Shown here piece by piece: positions 11,633-20,849 of a stretch of 64,000 nucleotides of DNA. The notes beneath the pieces are model-generated. The model was not told the origin of the DNA and did not search any database. It worked only from the letters and a program-made list of their open reading frames with translations. The translations under genes were made by a program, and so were the position numbers. Source of the DNA: Branchiostoma floridae (Eukaryota; Chordata; Leptocardii; Amphioxiformes; Branchiostomatidae). How positions within the stretch are numbered: position 1 is the first letter of the stretch; every line of letters begins with the position of its first letter. The stretch spans positions 27,208,100 through 27,272,099 of the forward strand of contig NC_049984.1 in the NCBI RefSeq assembly GCF_000003815.2. The letters are read 5' to 3'.

Positions 11633-12780
11633 ATGGAGGAACACAGGTCTCCAGATTCCCTCAACTTCTCATTTGTTGACGATTTTCTCGGGGACATCGG
11701 TTTGTCCCAAGAAAACCCAGAGTTTTCTACATCAAGCATCAATTCTGACAACACATCATTTGCCGACACCTTCTGGGAGGAAATGGGATTCAGTTTAGAA
11801 GAGTTCCAGACCCACCCCGACCCATCCAGTGCTACAGCGGCGGCTTCTACAGTACAAACAACCTTGCCCGTGACTTTCACTACTGACCAGCCACCTGTAC
11901 CCGCCGTCAAACAAGAAGCAGGTATGCCATCTTCCTTCACCGCTTCCACTGATCAGAGATTTGCAGCTCCTATGTCAACAGAGATGATTCGTGATAAAGT
12001 GAAAAACCGGGTGCCAAAACATACCCAAAGGAGCACAAGGTATGCCAAGTCTGTCTGGAATGACTGGGCCGTGAACCGAAACAGCAACTACAACACTATC
12101 CTACAGGTGTCGGAACCCTACATTGTTGTACGTACCTACAGAACTCGAGGCTGTAATGCACGAGGAGATGAACTTTTGGCTGATGAAGTTCATCTTCGAA
12201 GTCAGAAGAAGAGACGGAAAGCCGTATCCGCCCAAGACCCTGTATTGCCTGGTCTCTGGTTTGATGCGACATTTCAGAGAAGACCTTAACAGGCATGATA
12301 TGAACTTCCTGGATCGAAGTGACATACGGTTCGCAGAATTCAGAAAAGCGTTAGATGCCAAGATGAAGGAGCTTACAGCTGCTGGGGTAGGGGTTACCAA
12401 ACGACAGGCCGACCCACTGACCACTGATGATGAAGACCGTCTGTGGGAAAGCAACACAATCTCCCTGTCAACATCAGAGGGGATGTTATATGGGGTGTAC
12501 TTCTACAGTCCATTGCAAGGTGTTTGGATTCAGGGCCATGGACGAACACCTAAACCTACTGATAGAACAGTACAGGTTTGGAACGGACACAAACGGACAC
12601 TATATGTATTTCACAGGAAGGGTGTCAAAAAATGTTCAGGGGGGGTTACAGCAAAGGCAGGTGGACAGTACCATGCGGTGGACGAGGATTTAATGTCAGC
12701 AATTGCTTGTGAGTCTCCTTGGTTTAAGGATTTAAAAAAAACTGATCATATCTTCAGTACTATATTTCTACCAGAAGCCT
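11633..12780 (+). pseudogene. Crypton-type tyrosine recombinase / DUF3504 relic
   Basis: The first frame gives an acidic N-terminal region starting at the ATG at 11633 and ending in STRYAKSVWNDWAVNRNSN, the usual entry to the DUF3504 fold of ZMYM/QRICH1/KIAA1958-type proteins. The next frame (from about 12123) carries NFWLMKFIFEVRRRDG, YPPKTLYCLVSGLMRHFRE and LYGVYFYSPL, all hallmark segments of that family. A third frame (about 12510-12660) supplies FGFRAMDEHLNLLIEQYRFG. Two frameshifts, near 12115 and 12510, break the gene, and the catalytic RxxR...Y half is not recognisable. In animals this domain derives from Crypton transposons. Both a decayed transposon and a decayed domesticated copy are possible. 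Confidence 0.8.
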
Positions 12781-12824
12781 GACTTCTTGCAGTGAATACT
12801 CAAGAAAAAAGGGGCTATCAAAAG

Positions 12825-13108
12825 GCTTTGGCATAGACGTGCGCTATGCCCAGTTGCCCTGCAAGTTGTGGGCAGCGTTGATGGACTCCATCACCACATG
12901 GGAGGGGCGCATCCTCGAGCAGTCCAGGACAGCTGGGAAGCGACACGAGATGAAGACAAAGAAAGGCTAGACCTATTCCAGAAGATTATTCGTGAAGCGC
13001 TTGTTTGCTTCTATTGCGTTGGACATAGAGCCCATCGAACACCTTGATGACAGGTACGAATCGGACGAGTGGATCAACGTCAACCCCAACAACGTGGATG
13101 CTACGGAA
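12825..13108 (+). pseudogene. candidate exon with internal stop, follows DUF3504 relic
   Basis: One frame reads DVRYAQLPCKLWAALMDSIT, then a TAG near 12968, then SIALDIEPIEHLDDRYESDE and VNPNNVDATE. A GTGGGT donor follows at 13109, phase 0, matching the phase-0 acceptor of the next exon at 13218. The stop may be real decay or mark a small intron. The family is unknown. Confidence 0.4.
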
Positions 13109-13217
13109 GTGGGTCTTTTACAATCGGCTGTTGCAGTATTTTCTTGATACAATTTTCTTACAATTACGTACAATTACAGCTGACACGTTATAATTAGATT
13201 TCTTCTTTTTTCTTTAG

Positions 13218-13286
13218 TATGATGATGACGACGGTTATGAATCGAGAGACACGTGGTCTGATCCTGAGGAGCCACAAATCTGGGAG
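13218..13286 (+). CDS. small acidic exon
   Basis: A 23-codon exon between TTCTTTAG and GTAAGG, phase 0 at both ends, encodes YDDDDGYESRDTWSDPEEP plus four residues. It joins in frame to the candidate exons at 12825-13108 and 13920-14485, which supports one transcription unit. The role is unknown. Confidence 0.5.
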
Positions 13287-13919
13287 GTAAGGCATAATCC
13301 GTTCCAATACCTTTTTTTTTCAAATAATAGTTAGCCGCGACAACGTACTAAATAGGTTTCCGGACCTCGAATGGCCGAATACTTAGTTGTACTTTATTCG
13401 AGAAAATAAGCTTCTATAGAATCATTCCAAAACATTCGGACTTTGCCGATTCTGCTCAATTCAGACGACAATGTTGTTACAATGGGTCGTGGCTGGGCAA
13501 GATCCTACCGCGTGAAAATGCTAACGGATGAAGACGATTACCCCGGCGGCAAAAAGCTTCATCTTCTCCGTAGAGAAAGCCGCCAAAGCCATGAAAAACT
13601 GGATTCTATGCTATCGCACTCCTGTATAGTTATGATGGGTCTTAAACGAGAACTTGCCAGCGTATTTCTTTCATAGAGTGTGCAATAATGGTAGTTTAAA
13701 AAATTAAGTAAACTGTACAAACCACCACAAACATTTTCTCTTGAAGCAAAATTAAATCCACAGGAACTTATGCATTTATAGTAATAAGACAGTGGAAAGG
13801 TAGAGACTGCTTTTTAGGTAGGTACCTATCAGACTCAGCGTAATGAGGCTTTTGTGTTGGTCATGTTCTCAAAGACATTTTATACTTTATAAGTAAAACA
13901 GCACTTTCATGCTTTCCAG

Positions 13920-14485
13920 GTTGACCTCTTTGACTCTGATCCGGATGAACTGCCAGATATAGAAGATCAGGACACAAGAAGATCCACACCCCTGTTGCCG
14001 ACTTCAGCCCCCCAACGAATCCCGCCAGGACAAATCATAGCACGCCGACCAACATCTGTCGTGGCCCGCCAGTCAACTTTCACCCCACTTGTACGCCTAT
14101 CAGCTTCCATCCGACACCCGTCAGCCTCAATGTCACGTCCATCAATGTCACACCCACCATTCTCCATGCTACGTCCATCTTCCATGTCACGCCTTCACCT
14201 CCACCTATCGTTCGTCCGCATCTACCTCTCGTCCACTCGCATCTACCTCTCGTACACCCGCGTCCACCTCTCGTACACCCGCATCTACCTCTCGTACACC
14301 CGCATCTACCTCTCGTACACCCGCATCTACCTCTCGTACACCCGCATCTACCTCTCGTACACCCGCATCTACCTCTCGTCCATCTGCGTCTAGCTATAAC
14401 CCATCCGCTTCCATGTCAAGCACCACACCCCAATTATCGGCAACCAGCCAGCCAGCAGATGAAGATATCAGCCTCTTCCAACTAG
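13920..14485 (+). CDS. Ser/Thr/Pro-rich exon with 21-bp repeats, probably frameshifted
   Basis: It begins after CTTTCCAG with VDLFDSDPDELPDIEDQD and continues through a Pro/Ser-rich segment. Around 14190-14215 the sensible reading moves to the +1 frame, which reads ASTSRTP repeats and then ATSQPADEDISLFQL before a GTATTA donor. The original frame runs into the same repeats as an aromatic peptide (IYLSYTR) and ends at 14393. This points to a one-base indel, or to repeat expansion tolerated because the 21-bp unit keeps all frames open. The product would be a low-complexity, likely disordered linker. Confidence 0.45.
14219..14386. repeat. 21-bp minisatellite, about 8 copies
   Basis: Tandem copies of CGCATCTACCTCTCGTACAC plus one C, with the outer copies slightly diverged (CCACTCG, CCATCTG variants). 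Confidence 0.92.
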
Positions 14486-14714
14486 GTATTAACGATTCTT
14501 AATATTTTACCCTGTTGAAATTGTAGTTCATTGTTTCAACAACATATTCAGAATGATATTAATTGTTTTCATATGCCACTGTAACAAGAAATTGTCATAC
14601 CAGTAGGTACAAAGACAAAAAAGGAAACATAATAGAATATAAGTGGTTCAGATACAAGTGTATTATTATATTTGTTTGTTTATAAGGCTCATTCTAGTTT
14701 TTTCTTCTTTCAAG

Positions 14715-14825
14715 CTTGTGTTGATGGCACAGTCACCCAGACATTTCAATGAAATGGACATGCAGCTATCAAAGCTGTTGAAAGCCCAAAACAAGGAGCT
14801 AAATAAACAGGAGGAGAAAGTCTAA
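14715..14825 (+). CDS. short C-terminal exon, helical
   Basis: After an acceptor (TTCTTTCAAG) the frame reads MAQSPRHFNEMDMQLSKLLK and ends NKELNKQEEKV with a stop at 14823-14825. The charged, leucine-spaced peptide suggests a short coiled coil. The phase does not match the preceding donor cleanly, so the link to 13920-14485 is tentative. Confidence 0.35.
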   Translation, partial: LVLMAQSPRHFNEMDMQLSKLLKAQNKELNKQEEKV

Positions 14826-14946
14826 TTTGTCAAAGGACAAAAGTATGGAGTAACATGAGAGCTAGGATACAGTTGCTCTTGTTGTTAATTATTCTTTTAC
14901 ACAATCCCTGTATCCTAATGGTGACAAAATGAATTTGTTTATGCAG

Positions 14947-15240
14947 GGGGTGCGACAGGATCTGTCACTGCCGACCGTGGATGACGTGGAGGGCCTGAAG
15001 TGTCGCTTGGTGGAACCGGTAGTTGACTTCCTGATTGAAAAGTTTAAGGCTTTCGTTCATCTCAAAGCGTCAACATCCAACACTGCCAGTGTAAACGTAC
15101 CACGTTCCACATACACTCCACTGGAAGTGTTGGACAGGGATGAGGCGAAAGCCTCAGAAAACATCCACATCCTCCTACAGATTGCTGAGGACCGTGGTCG
15201 TCAGGATCGTCATGACCAGGGCAGGTGTGAATGCAGGTAG
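14947..15240 (+). CDS. unrecognised terminal exon
   Basis: An acceptor (TTTATGCAG) precedes an open frame of about 97 codons ending at a stop at 15240. It reads VRQDLSLPTVDDVEGLKCRL, VEPVVDFLIEKFKAFVHLKA and LEVLDRDEAKASENIHILLQ, with a terminal RCECR. Composition is protein-like and helical. The family is not recognised. It may be the end of the same unit as the acidic exons upstream. Confidence 0.4.
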   Translation, partial: GVRQDLSLPTVDDVEGLKCRLVEPVVDFLIEKFKAFVHLKASTSNTASVNVPRSTYTPLEVLDRDEAKASENIHILLQIAEDRGRQDRHDQGRCECR

Positions 15241-15483
15241 TCTTCGGGGACCAGGCTACTTGCAAGAATAGAAGAGGTGCAAAAAGGCTGAGACAAACAG
15301 AGGAGGACCCGCACCAAAGTTTGCAATTTTCAAGGAGATTTGGCGGTCGAAAACCCTGCTAACAATATGGTCGATTCAAAAGATGCCTAAAAAATCACAA
15401 CTGCAGATCTTGCTAATGCTAGGGTAGCAAAAACATGGAATAATATGTTTCCGAGACCATGACTGGGATCAAAGTAGACGCCT

Positions 15484-16125
15484 ATGACACATCTGTTTGT
15501 AGAAACAAAGTTAGTTAAGACAAGTACACTGGAACATTGTTTAAACAATATAGACATGCCAATAGCAAAAGAAACTATTTTACACATTTCAAGATCTAGT
15601 TCAGCCGTTACTTTGATCAATCTGTCTGCAACAGAGCCAAGCACAGCTTTCAGAGCCTATAATGAAATACTTTATATGATGACTCTTGATGCCCTAAATC
15701 AATTTGTTTGGAACCCTGATACAAACAAAATGAAATCTGTTTTCTCATTCCTTGTCGATAACGGCCCTGCAGAAGCACCAGCAAGCGAGTTATGTCAGAT
15801 GTGGAATGTCAGACTAATGAAGTTGCTAAAGCCGGACAAAATTGTACATAAATCCTTTCCTGAATACTACAGTAAAAGAAATTATATGGAGCGAGTTCAT
15901 ACCGTAGAGACTGCAGCTATCCAGTCAAAGGTGTTTCATTATCCAAAAGATAAAGACCTCTATTCTTCAGAATACTTTAAAGGCATGGAGGCTTCTGAAG
16001 TAATAGGAACATTCAACACAGCAAAATTCAATAACACTCCATTGCAATGTTATAGAGGTGTAAGGGACTGTGAATATGTATTTTCAGATGAGGAAGAATT
16101 GAAACATTTCTTGGCGGAAGGATGA
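15484..16125 (+). CDS. DDE-like transposase/integrase-core ORF of an uncharacterised family
   Basis: A 213-codon open frame. Residues about 90-135 read FLVDNGPAEAPASELCQMW, then KSFPEYYSKRNYMERVHTVE. The Asp of VDNGP and the Glu of MERVH, 43 residues between them, look like the last two acids of a DDE triad, with the N-x-x-E-R-V-H segment resembling the TNGxVERxN motif of retroviral-type integrases. The C-terminal part (PLQCYRGVRD ... EYVFSDEEELKHFLAE) resembles uncharacterised proteins I recall from lancelets and corals. The first acidic residue is not identified. The ATG at 15484 follows a plausible coding scrap in another frame (TMTGIKVDAYD), so the true 5' end may be upstream. Confidence 0.55.
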   Translation: MTHLFVETKLVKTSTLEHCLNNIDMPIAKETILHISRSSSAVTLINLSATEPSTAFRAYNEILYMMTLDALNQFVWNPDTNKMKSVFSFLVDNGPAEAPASELCQMWNVRLMKLLKPDKIVHKSFPEYYSKRNYMERVHTVETAAIQSKVFHYPKDKDLYSSEYFKGMEASEVIGTFNTAKFNNTPLQCYRGVRDCEYVFSDEEELKHFLAEG

Positions 16126-16384
16126 GGGCAACGAAAACTGGGAAATTTACTCCATCCATCTTGTGGACGGTGAGCCTACCTGGGAGGACCCTTACCCAAC
16201 ACAACAGATGGGAACTCCGTTAACCCGATACACCACTACACCAAAACCAAGGAAGAAGGTAGCACCTCGCATGCCTGTAGACAGTGCTTCCAAAAAGAAG
16301 CTTGCAAAGAACAGCACAGCAGCAACTGAGGAGATAGGTGTTGTCTTTAGGATACCTGCCCGTGACATCTGTATGAGAAAGTAA
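16126..16384 (+). pseudogene. downstream continuation of the DDE-like ORF in another frame
   Basis: Directly after the stop of the DDE-like ORF, a different frame reads DEGNENWEIYSIHLVDGEP, TWEDPYPTQQMGTPLTRY and a basic Lys/Pro-rich tail to a stop at 16384. The contact of the two frames suggests a one-base shift near 16120 or an unrecognised splice. Confidence 0.35.
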
Positions 16385-16863
16385 GCAAGCTGTGATAAAT
16401 GAGCTTACACAGATCCACCCATGTGAAAGTATAACGTTATATAACCAAAGTCTGCTGGAGACTCTTCGCTGCACAATGACAGATCGATGCGCCATAATGA
16501 AGCTCTTCACTGAGAAGCTGGCAGCCTGAAAGGCGGAAGAGCTGGAAAAGTGCAACTCCCCATGCAGAAGAGAAGAGCACCATCGTTTCGTTCTTCTGTA
16601 CAGCCCATTTCCTCTTAGGCCTCGGTCGGTCACCAAACCACACAAACCCTGAAAGAGCACCAGACCACCCTGGAAATGGTGTATGGCCAACTTGGAGTTC
16701 ATGTTGTGGAGGGTAGGAGAGGCAGACTTCCTCGCTGTCTTGAACAGGTTAATAATAAATAACATGATTGTTCTGTCTTGACAAGAGAAATCTGTTAACA
16801 AGAGAAATCTATTAAGTGAGCCTAACCCAGTAAATATATGATACCTGATAACATTTAAATTAT

Positions 16864-17031
16864 TTACTTAAAGTTATTGTCCATTCTAAATCGCTGTGGG
16901 GTAGACAAGTGCCAGGCGAAGTTCAGGACGATGAAGATTGCTGTCAGACGAGGATCCAATAAGAACAAGTCGTTGAACGACTTGCACGAGGCCCTCCTCA
17001 CCAGAGAGCCATACTGCACACAGTAGTGAGA
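16864..17031 (+). other. possible coding scrap
   Basis: The plus strand reads LLSILNRCGVDKCQAKFRTM, KIAVRRGSNKNKSLNDLHEA and LLTREPYCTQ before a stop. The minus strand is also open over this interval. Neither frame is recognised, and I cannot decide the strand with confidence. Confidence 0.25.
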
Positions 17032-17368
17032 GTCACAGAGTGACCTGATCGTGGGAAGCCTGTAGTTAAGGTCGAGCGGCTGAGGAGCCAGCCATTTAAC
17101 GCACATGAATGTTGTGGTGTATCCTTTGTAAAACATCTCAGGGATTGTGGAAAAACGAATGTACCAGAAAGTCCAGCCATGTCAAAGTCTTCACGCTTAA
17201 GACAGTCAAGTCAGACACTCTTGAATCAGCAACTCCAGCCAACGTCTTCACGCTTGAGACAGTCAACTATCCTAAACTGGACACTTCACCATTTACTACA
17301 CCCAGCCAAGTGCCAGCTACACCACATGCGTTAGCCATTCCATTTGTTTCAGCCAACATTGTTCTGAA

Positions 17369-17623
17369 TTGATTAGGTGTGATAATATTGAGATGGCCAT
17401 GTTAACTGTCAACGACAACTTAACTGGAAAACAGTGCTCTTACAGAGGTTTAAACAAACTAGCTAAAAAGGACCTGACAAGTTTGTGTCGTCAGAAGAAA
17501 TTGGACAACAATAAATGCGTTAGTTCTTCACACTGTCACCAAGAGATTTGTATAACTTCTGCGGGCGAACGTCTTGTCACATGTGGAGTGACCACACGAT
17601 GTGCAAAATGTGCAAGTAAATGA
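17369..17623 (+). other. Cys-rich ORF, unassigned
   Basis: An 84-codon frame includes NKLAKKDLTSLCRQKKLD and then a Cys/His-rich tail (CVSSSHCHQEIC, CGVTTRCAKC). The first part faintly resembles a SAP-like helix pair and the second a zinc ligand set. No splice context was confirmed. Confidence 0.25.
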
Positions 17624-18499
17624 GATATGTGTGCAAGCTAGTCCGCGTTCCCCCAGATCGATGGGGCTGGCTGGGGCCAGGCCAAACTCAGGCCAAACTA
17701 GGTTTCCTGGTTATGGGCACACACATGAAGGCATCGATTAATTCGTCAGCCGCATTTCAAACACCCTCAAAAAATGTAACGCCGCCACACTTCCAGAACT
17801 GGAGTTTCTTTAAGGATTTTTGATGACCTTCATTTGAGATTTGCATATTCTTCATATATGATTATTCAAATTACAAATATATTAATCTAGAGGTTATTGA
17901 AGCAAATCTGTGACGGGCGTCTTAGTCCATGGCCTGGCATTTGCCTTCATTGAGAACCTGCGCTGGTCATATGATAGCAACGTGTAGCTAGTCACTTTTA
18001 GAATGGTGTCCATGGTAAGTTGAACAAAACATATCAAGTTCACCACCCCTGCCCTGAAAACAACGATTGCCGAGGGAACCACCAGCTTTGTGTCGCCCCC
18101 GTTCAGCGACGTATTCAATGGGAAATGGAAAATAGCCTTGAAGAAGTAAGACACATGGGGATTGCACATTTACCTGGGTCTGTTGTCAATGGCCCTTCCT
18201 CTGCACTAGAAAGTCATGTACGTATAAGCATGATAGTTTTACAGCATATATGATGCATTACCTCGGAGCGTGTGGGTATTTGAACTGATATAGTTTATTC
18301 ATGTATTTGTTCATTTAAATTCACTTAAACGCTAGGCAGTTATCTCTGTGATCCTTACTCTTATTGCTTGTAAATACTGCCTGTGTCAGCACAATACATG
18401 ATATAATAAGAAAATTGCTACTTGTAAGCAAATTAAACCTTTTAACATGGGCCATTTGTTTTTCTCAATGAAACAGTCCTTTTGAGAAATGGTGAGGAT

Positions 18500-18761
18500 T
18501 GGTGCGGATTGTTCAACCAAGAAAAAAAACTGGCGAGGTTAGCGCAACAACAGCCAGGAAAAGGGCCCGAGCCATGGAGGATTTCAGGGAGGCTGTTAGT
18601 GGTGGTGCATCTGCCGAGCAGTTGAAGGACGAACTGAAGGCTGTCCCGAAGGCTCGACTGCTGGAGCGGGGCCTTGACCAAGTCAGGATACCCAATGGTC
18701 ACCTGTTGGCGGCAAAGGTGGATTGTGGATTCAACTACAACCAGATAAGAAAGCTACGAAG
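18500..18761 (+). CDS. exon of an uncharacterised transposon-associated protein (N-terminal part)
   Basis: The frame gives a basic, Ala-rich helix (TTARKRARAMEDFREAVSGG, EQLKDELKAVP) and then RIPNGHLLAAKVDCGFNYNQ and IRKLRR, ending at a GTTTGT donor with two bases of a codon left over. The next exon at 18843 begins with one base and continues WLKGYNVAV, which restores the reading frame exactly. The ...LALKADLN..WNQ.RKIRRWL pattern is one I recall from multi-copy uncharacterised proteins of lancelets and corals. Function unknown. Confidence 0.5.
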
Positions 18762-18842
18762 GTTTGTATTTTCAAAATAGATAATTTCGTAGTATAGTTC
18801 CATTTTAATCTGATAATCCCACACAAAATAGTGTAACAACAG

Positions 18843-19055
18843 ATGGCTAAAGGGTTACAATGTTGCTGTGGAGTCAGAGAAAGTTTCCAGGGAAGTGGCG
18901 AAAAGCCTGCTAAGCAACATCGTCATCAAGGCTGAGAGCCTGCCCTTTACCGTAAATACTCAAGATGGCACAACCGTTCAACTGCTGCCATGTGCCTACA
19001 TTGAGTCACTGACTTGTGCTATCTTTGACAACCTGACAAGGGCTTCAGGCTCAGG
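18843..19055 (+). CDS. second exon of the same uncharacterised protein
   Basis: Phase-matched to the previous exon (R-R-W junction). It reads WLKGYNVAVESEKVSREVAK, then AESLPFTVNTQDGTTVQLLP and AYIESLTCAIFDNLTRASGS, ending at a GTAAGT donor with two leftover bases. The following stretch (from about 19167 after TTTCTTAG) continues KLTWYDLRLRT and then hits a stop, so the gene is broken there. I infer a decayed transposon protein. Confidence 0.5.
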
Positions 19056-19214
19056 GTAAGTAAGAACACTTAGTAACCTAACTCTTTAATTTGTCACCTC
19101 AGCTCATATGTATTTCAATTGGGGTGTTTCAAATATCTTAACAAGTTTGATACATTTCTTTCTTAGAAAGCTGACATGGTATGACCTCAGATTACGTACA
19201 TAAGAAGATCTTTT

Positions 19215-19426
19215 GATAGCGTTGCTAGTCTCCATAATCCCGCGTCGAGAGTTGTGCCTCGACCCCACGGGTGGACCACTGCCCATGAGATGGAGAACAC
19301 AAAGAACAAGGGCATCGGCAGAGAGGTCTGGAAGATGGTCCAGACCAAGGCGGTGAGGCGCCTGGCGGGGGCAAACGAGAAAGCAGAGGCATCCCTGGGG
19401 GCACAGCAGGGTGCCGCCAAGCAATG
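19215..19426 (+). pseudogene. coding scrap, unassigned
   Basis: A frame reads SVASLHNPASRVVPRPHG, TAHEMENTKNKGIGREVWK and MVQTKAVRRLAGANEKAEAS before a stop at about 19426. It overlaps the start of the next ORF. Not recognised. Confidence 0.3.
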
Positions 19427-19909
19427 AGGAGGAATGTGAGGTCCTCCGACAGTCAGGACCAATCTACATGTCAGATGAAGAGAGCGACGAGGAAGACAAG
19501 GCTGTCGTCTGGGTTAAGCCACCTCAGTGGCGGGCACCCAGACTGACCGACATGGTCTTAAGGTGCCAGGCAGTATTGGACCAAAACCGGAGGAACAATA
19601 GGGACCCTTTCTCCAACAAGGAGAGAAAAAAGAAAGGACCTGGATTTTACAGACAGGCAGCCGCCATCAAGACGCGGCACCGAGATGTACACCTGGACAC
19701 CTGAGGATGACGATGACAACAGGATGGGCAATGAAGATGGGCAGCTACAGAAAGACAACGATCAGGAAGGAGACCAGTTCATGGACAACGTAGATGGACA
19801 GGTACAGGGAAAAGACCCGTCCGTGGAAAATGAAGATGGAGAGGAGGAGGAGGAAAGCGAGGGAAGCTTATTCAGTGAGCCAGAGAGCTCGGGAACAGAG
19901 GAGGAGTAG
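19411..19909 (+). pseudogene. acidic C-terminal region, two overlapping frames
   Basis: The first frame (to 19704) reads GPIYMSDEESDEEDKAVVWV, KPPQWRAPRLTDMVLRCQAV and a Lys-rich tail. The second (19685-19909) is a highly acidic peptide (PEDDDDNRMGNEDGQLQKDN ... GEEEEESEGSLFSEPESS) ending in a stop. The first matches C-terminal segments I recall from uncharacterised lancelet/coral families (Y-M-S-x-E-E-S-D ... W-R). A frameshift probably joins them. A short module at 19958-20070, shared with two other loci, follows the stop. Confidence 0.45.
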
Positions 19910-19957
19910 TCGGGACTGAAACTAGTTAGACTATACTTTTCGTATAACTAGTACGAT

Positions 19958-20070
19958 CATGTGGGTTCGTATTCCTGGGAAGTTTATCATCTCAAGGGAC
20001 AAGTGGGACCATTTTGGAGTATTCAAATTTTGAGTTGCATTTCTTAACATGTGTTTTGCATTGGTTAGCT
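19958..20070. repeat. shared post-ORF module, copy 1
   Basis: It resembles 46885-47005 and 51620-51740: GTGGGTTC near the start, a TCC(T/C)..GA.AAGTT stretch, TTTTGGAGTATT, then TTTTGCATTGGTTAGCTAACA. In all three places it begins within about 80 bases after a stop codon. Confidence 0.55.
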
Positions 20071-20086
20071 AACAACACCCCTGCAG

Positions 20087-20178
20087 TTCTCCTCCCAGCT
20101 TACAGAGTCAGATACTGATTCTTCCAGTGACCTTGAAGTTGTAGAACCTGCTCCTGCTGCTTTTTCTCCTGATCTGTT
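20087..20178 (+). CDS. acidic internal exon
   Basis: Between CTGCAG and a GTAAGA donor, a frame reads SSQLTESDTDSSSDLEVVEP and APAAFSPDLL. Ser/Asp-rich like the preceding acidic ORF, so it probably belongs to the same unit. Two leftover bases set the phase. Confidence 0.4.
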
Positions 20179-20537
20179 GTAAGAAACCTGAGCTGACTAT
20201 TTTACTGAGGGATTCTAACATTTGGTCTTATTTGCTGTACACATCTAACCTCATGCAGCTTGCTTATTTTGTTTCCTTTTACAACTATATGAAGACAGAA
20301 GATATACTTGGTATATAACCAGACCATATCTGTCATCCTGCTGTATGTCATTGTCATACACTTCATTGCTATTTGCAAGTGAATGAGTTCCTTACTTAAT
20401 AGATTTAAAATGTAATGCACTAGTCTTGTACTCCATATTCTGATGAAGGGCACATTTTTTGGGTTGATTTATGTCTTTTTAACAATGATTGTTGTTGGGT
20501 ATAATGGTACTCCGCAGTCACCCATAGCTATTCTTGG

Positions 20538-20625
20538 CTTTAGGTTTGGGGAATGGGAGGTTGACAAGTTGAAGGGTTATTTCACTGCGGTGAAGCCATA
20601 TCTACAGAGCCTTGCAGGAGGAGAG
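20538..20625 (+). CDS. small exon, unassigned
   Basis: After TTGGCTTTAG a frame reads FGEWEVDKLKGYFTAVKPYL and QSLAGGE, ending at a GTATGT donor. A later acceptor (CAATTTAG before 20785) opens VPGNKRHSLFIGRDCAPE followed by a stop, so the pair may be the last two exons of a small C-terminal region. Family unknown. Confidence 0.4.
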
Positions 20626-20849
20626 GTATGTTTTGAAAAAAAAACATTATAGAAGTCATACATTTTCATTACTTTGTAAGATATGAGGTGCATCAATGTT
20701 ATTGACCATACTACAATCCAAATACAGATCTTATATGCAAAAGGAATTGAGTACATTGCATCTTTCATTTATTCTCAATTTAGGTCCCAGGCAACAAGAG
20801 GCATAGCCTCTTCATCGGGAGAGATTGTGCACCAGAATAAAGTAAATGT

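Noticed and set aside
16220-16801. 193-codon minus-strand ORF
   Set aside because: It overlaps a plus-strand coding-like stretch, and its own composition is Cys/Leu/Ser-rich without motifs, typical of an antisense shadow.
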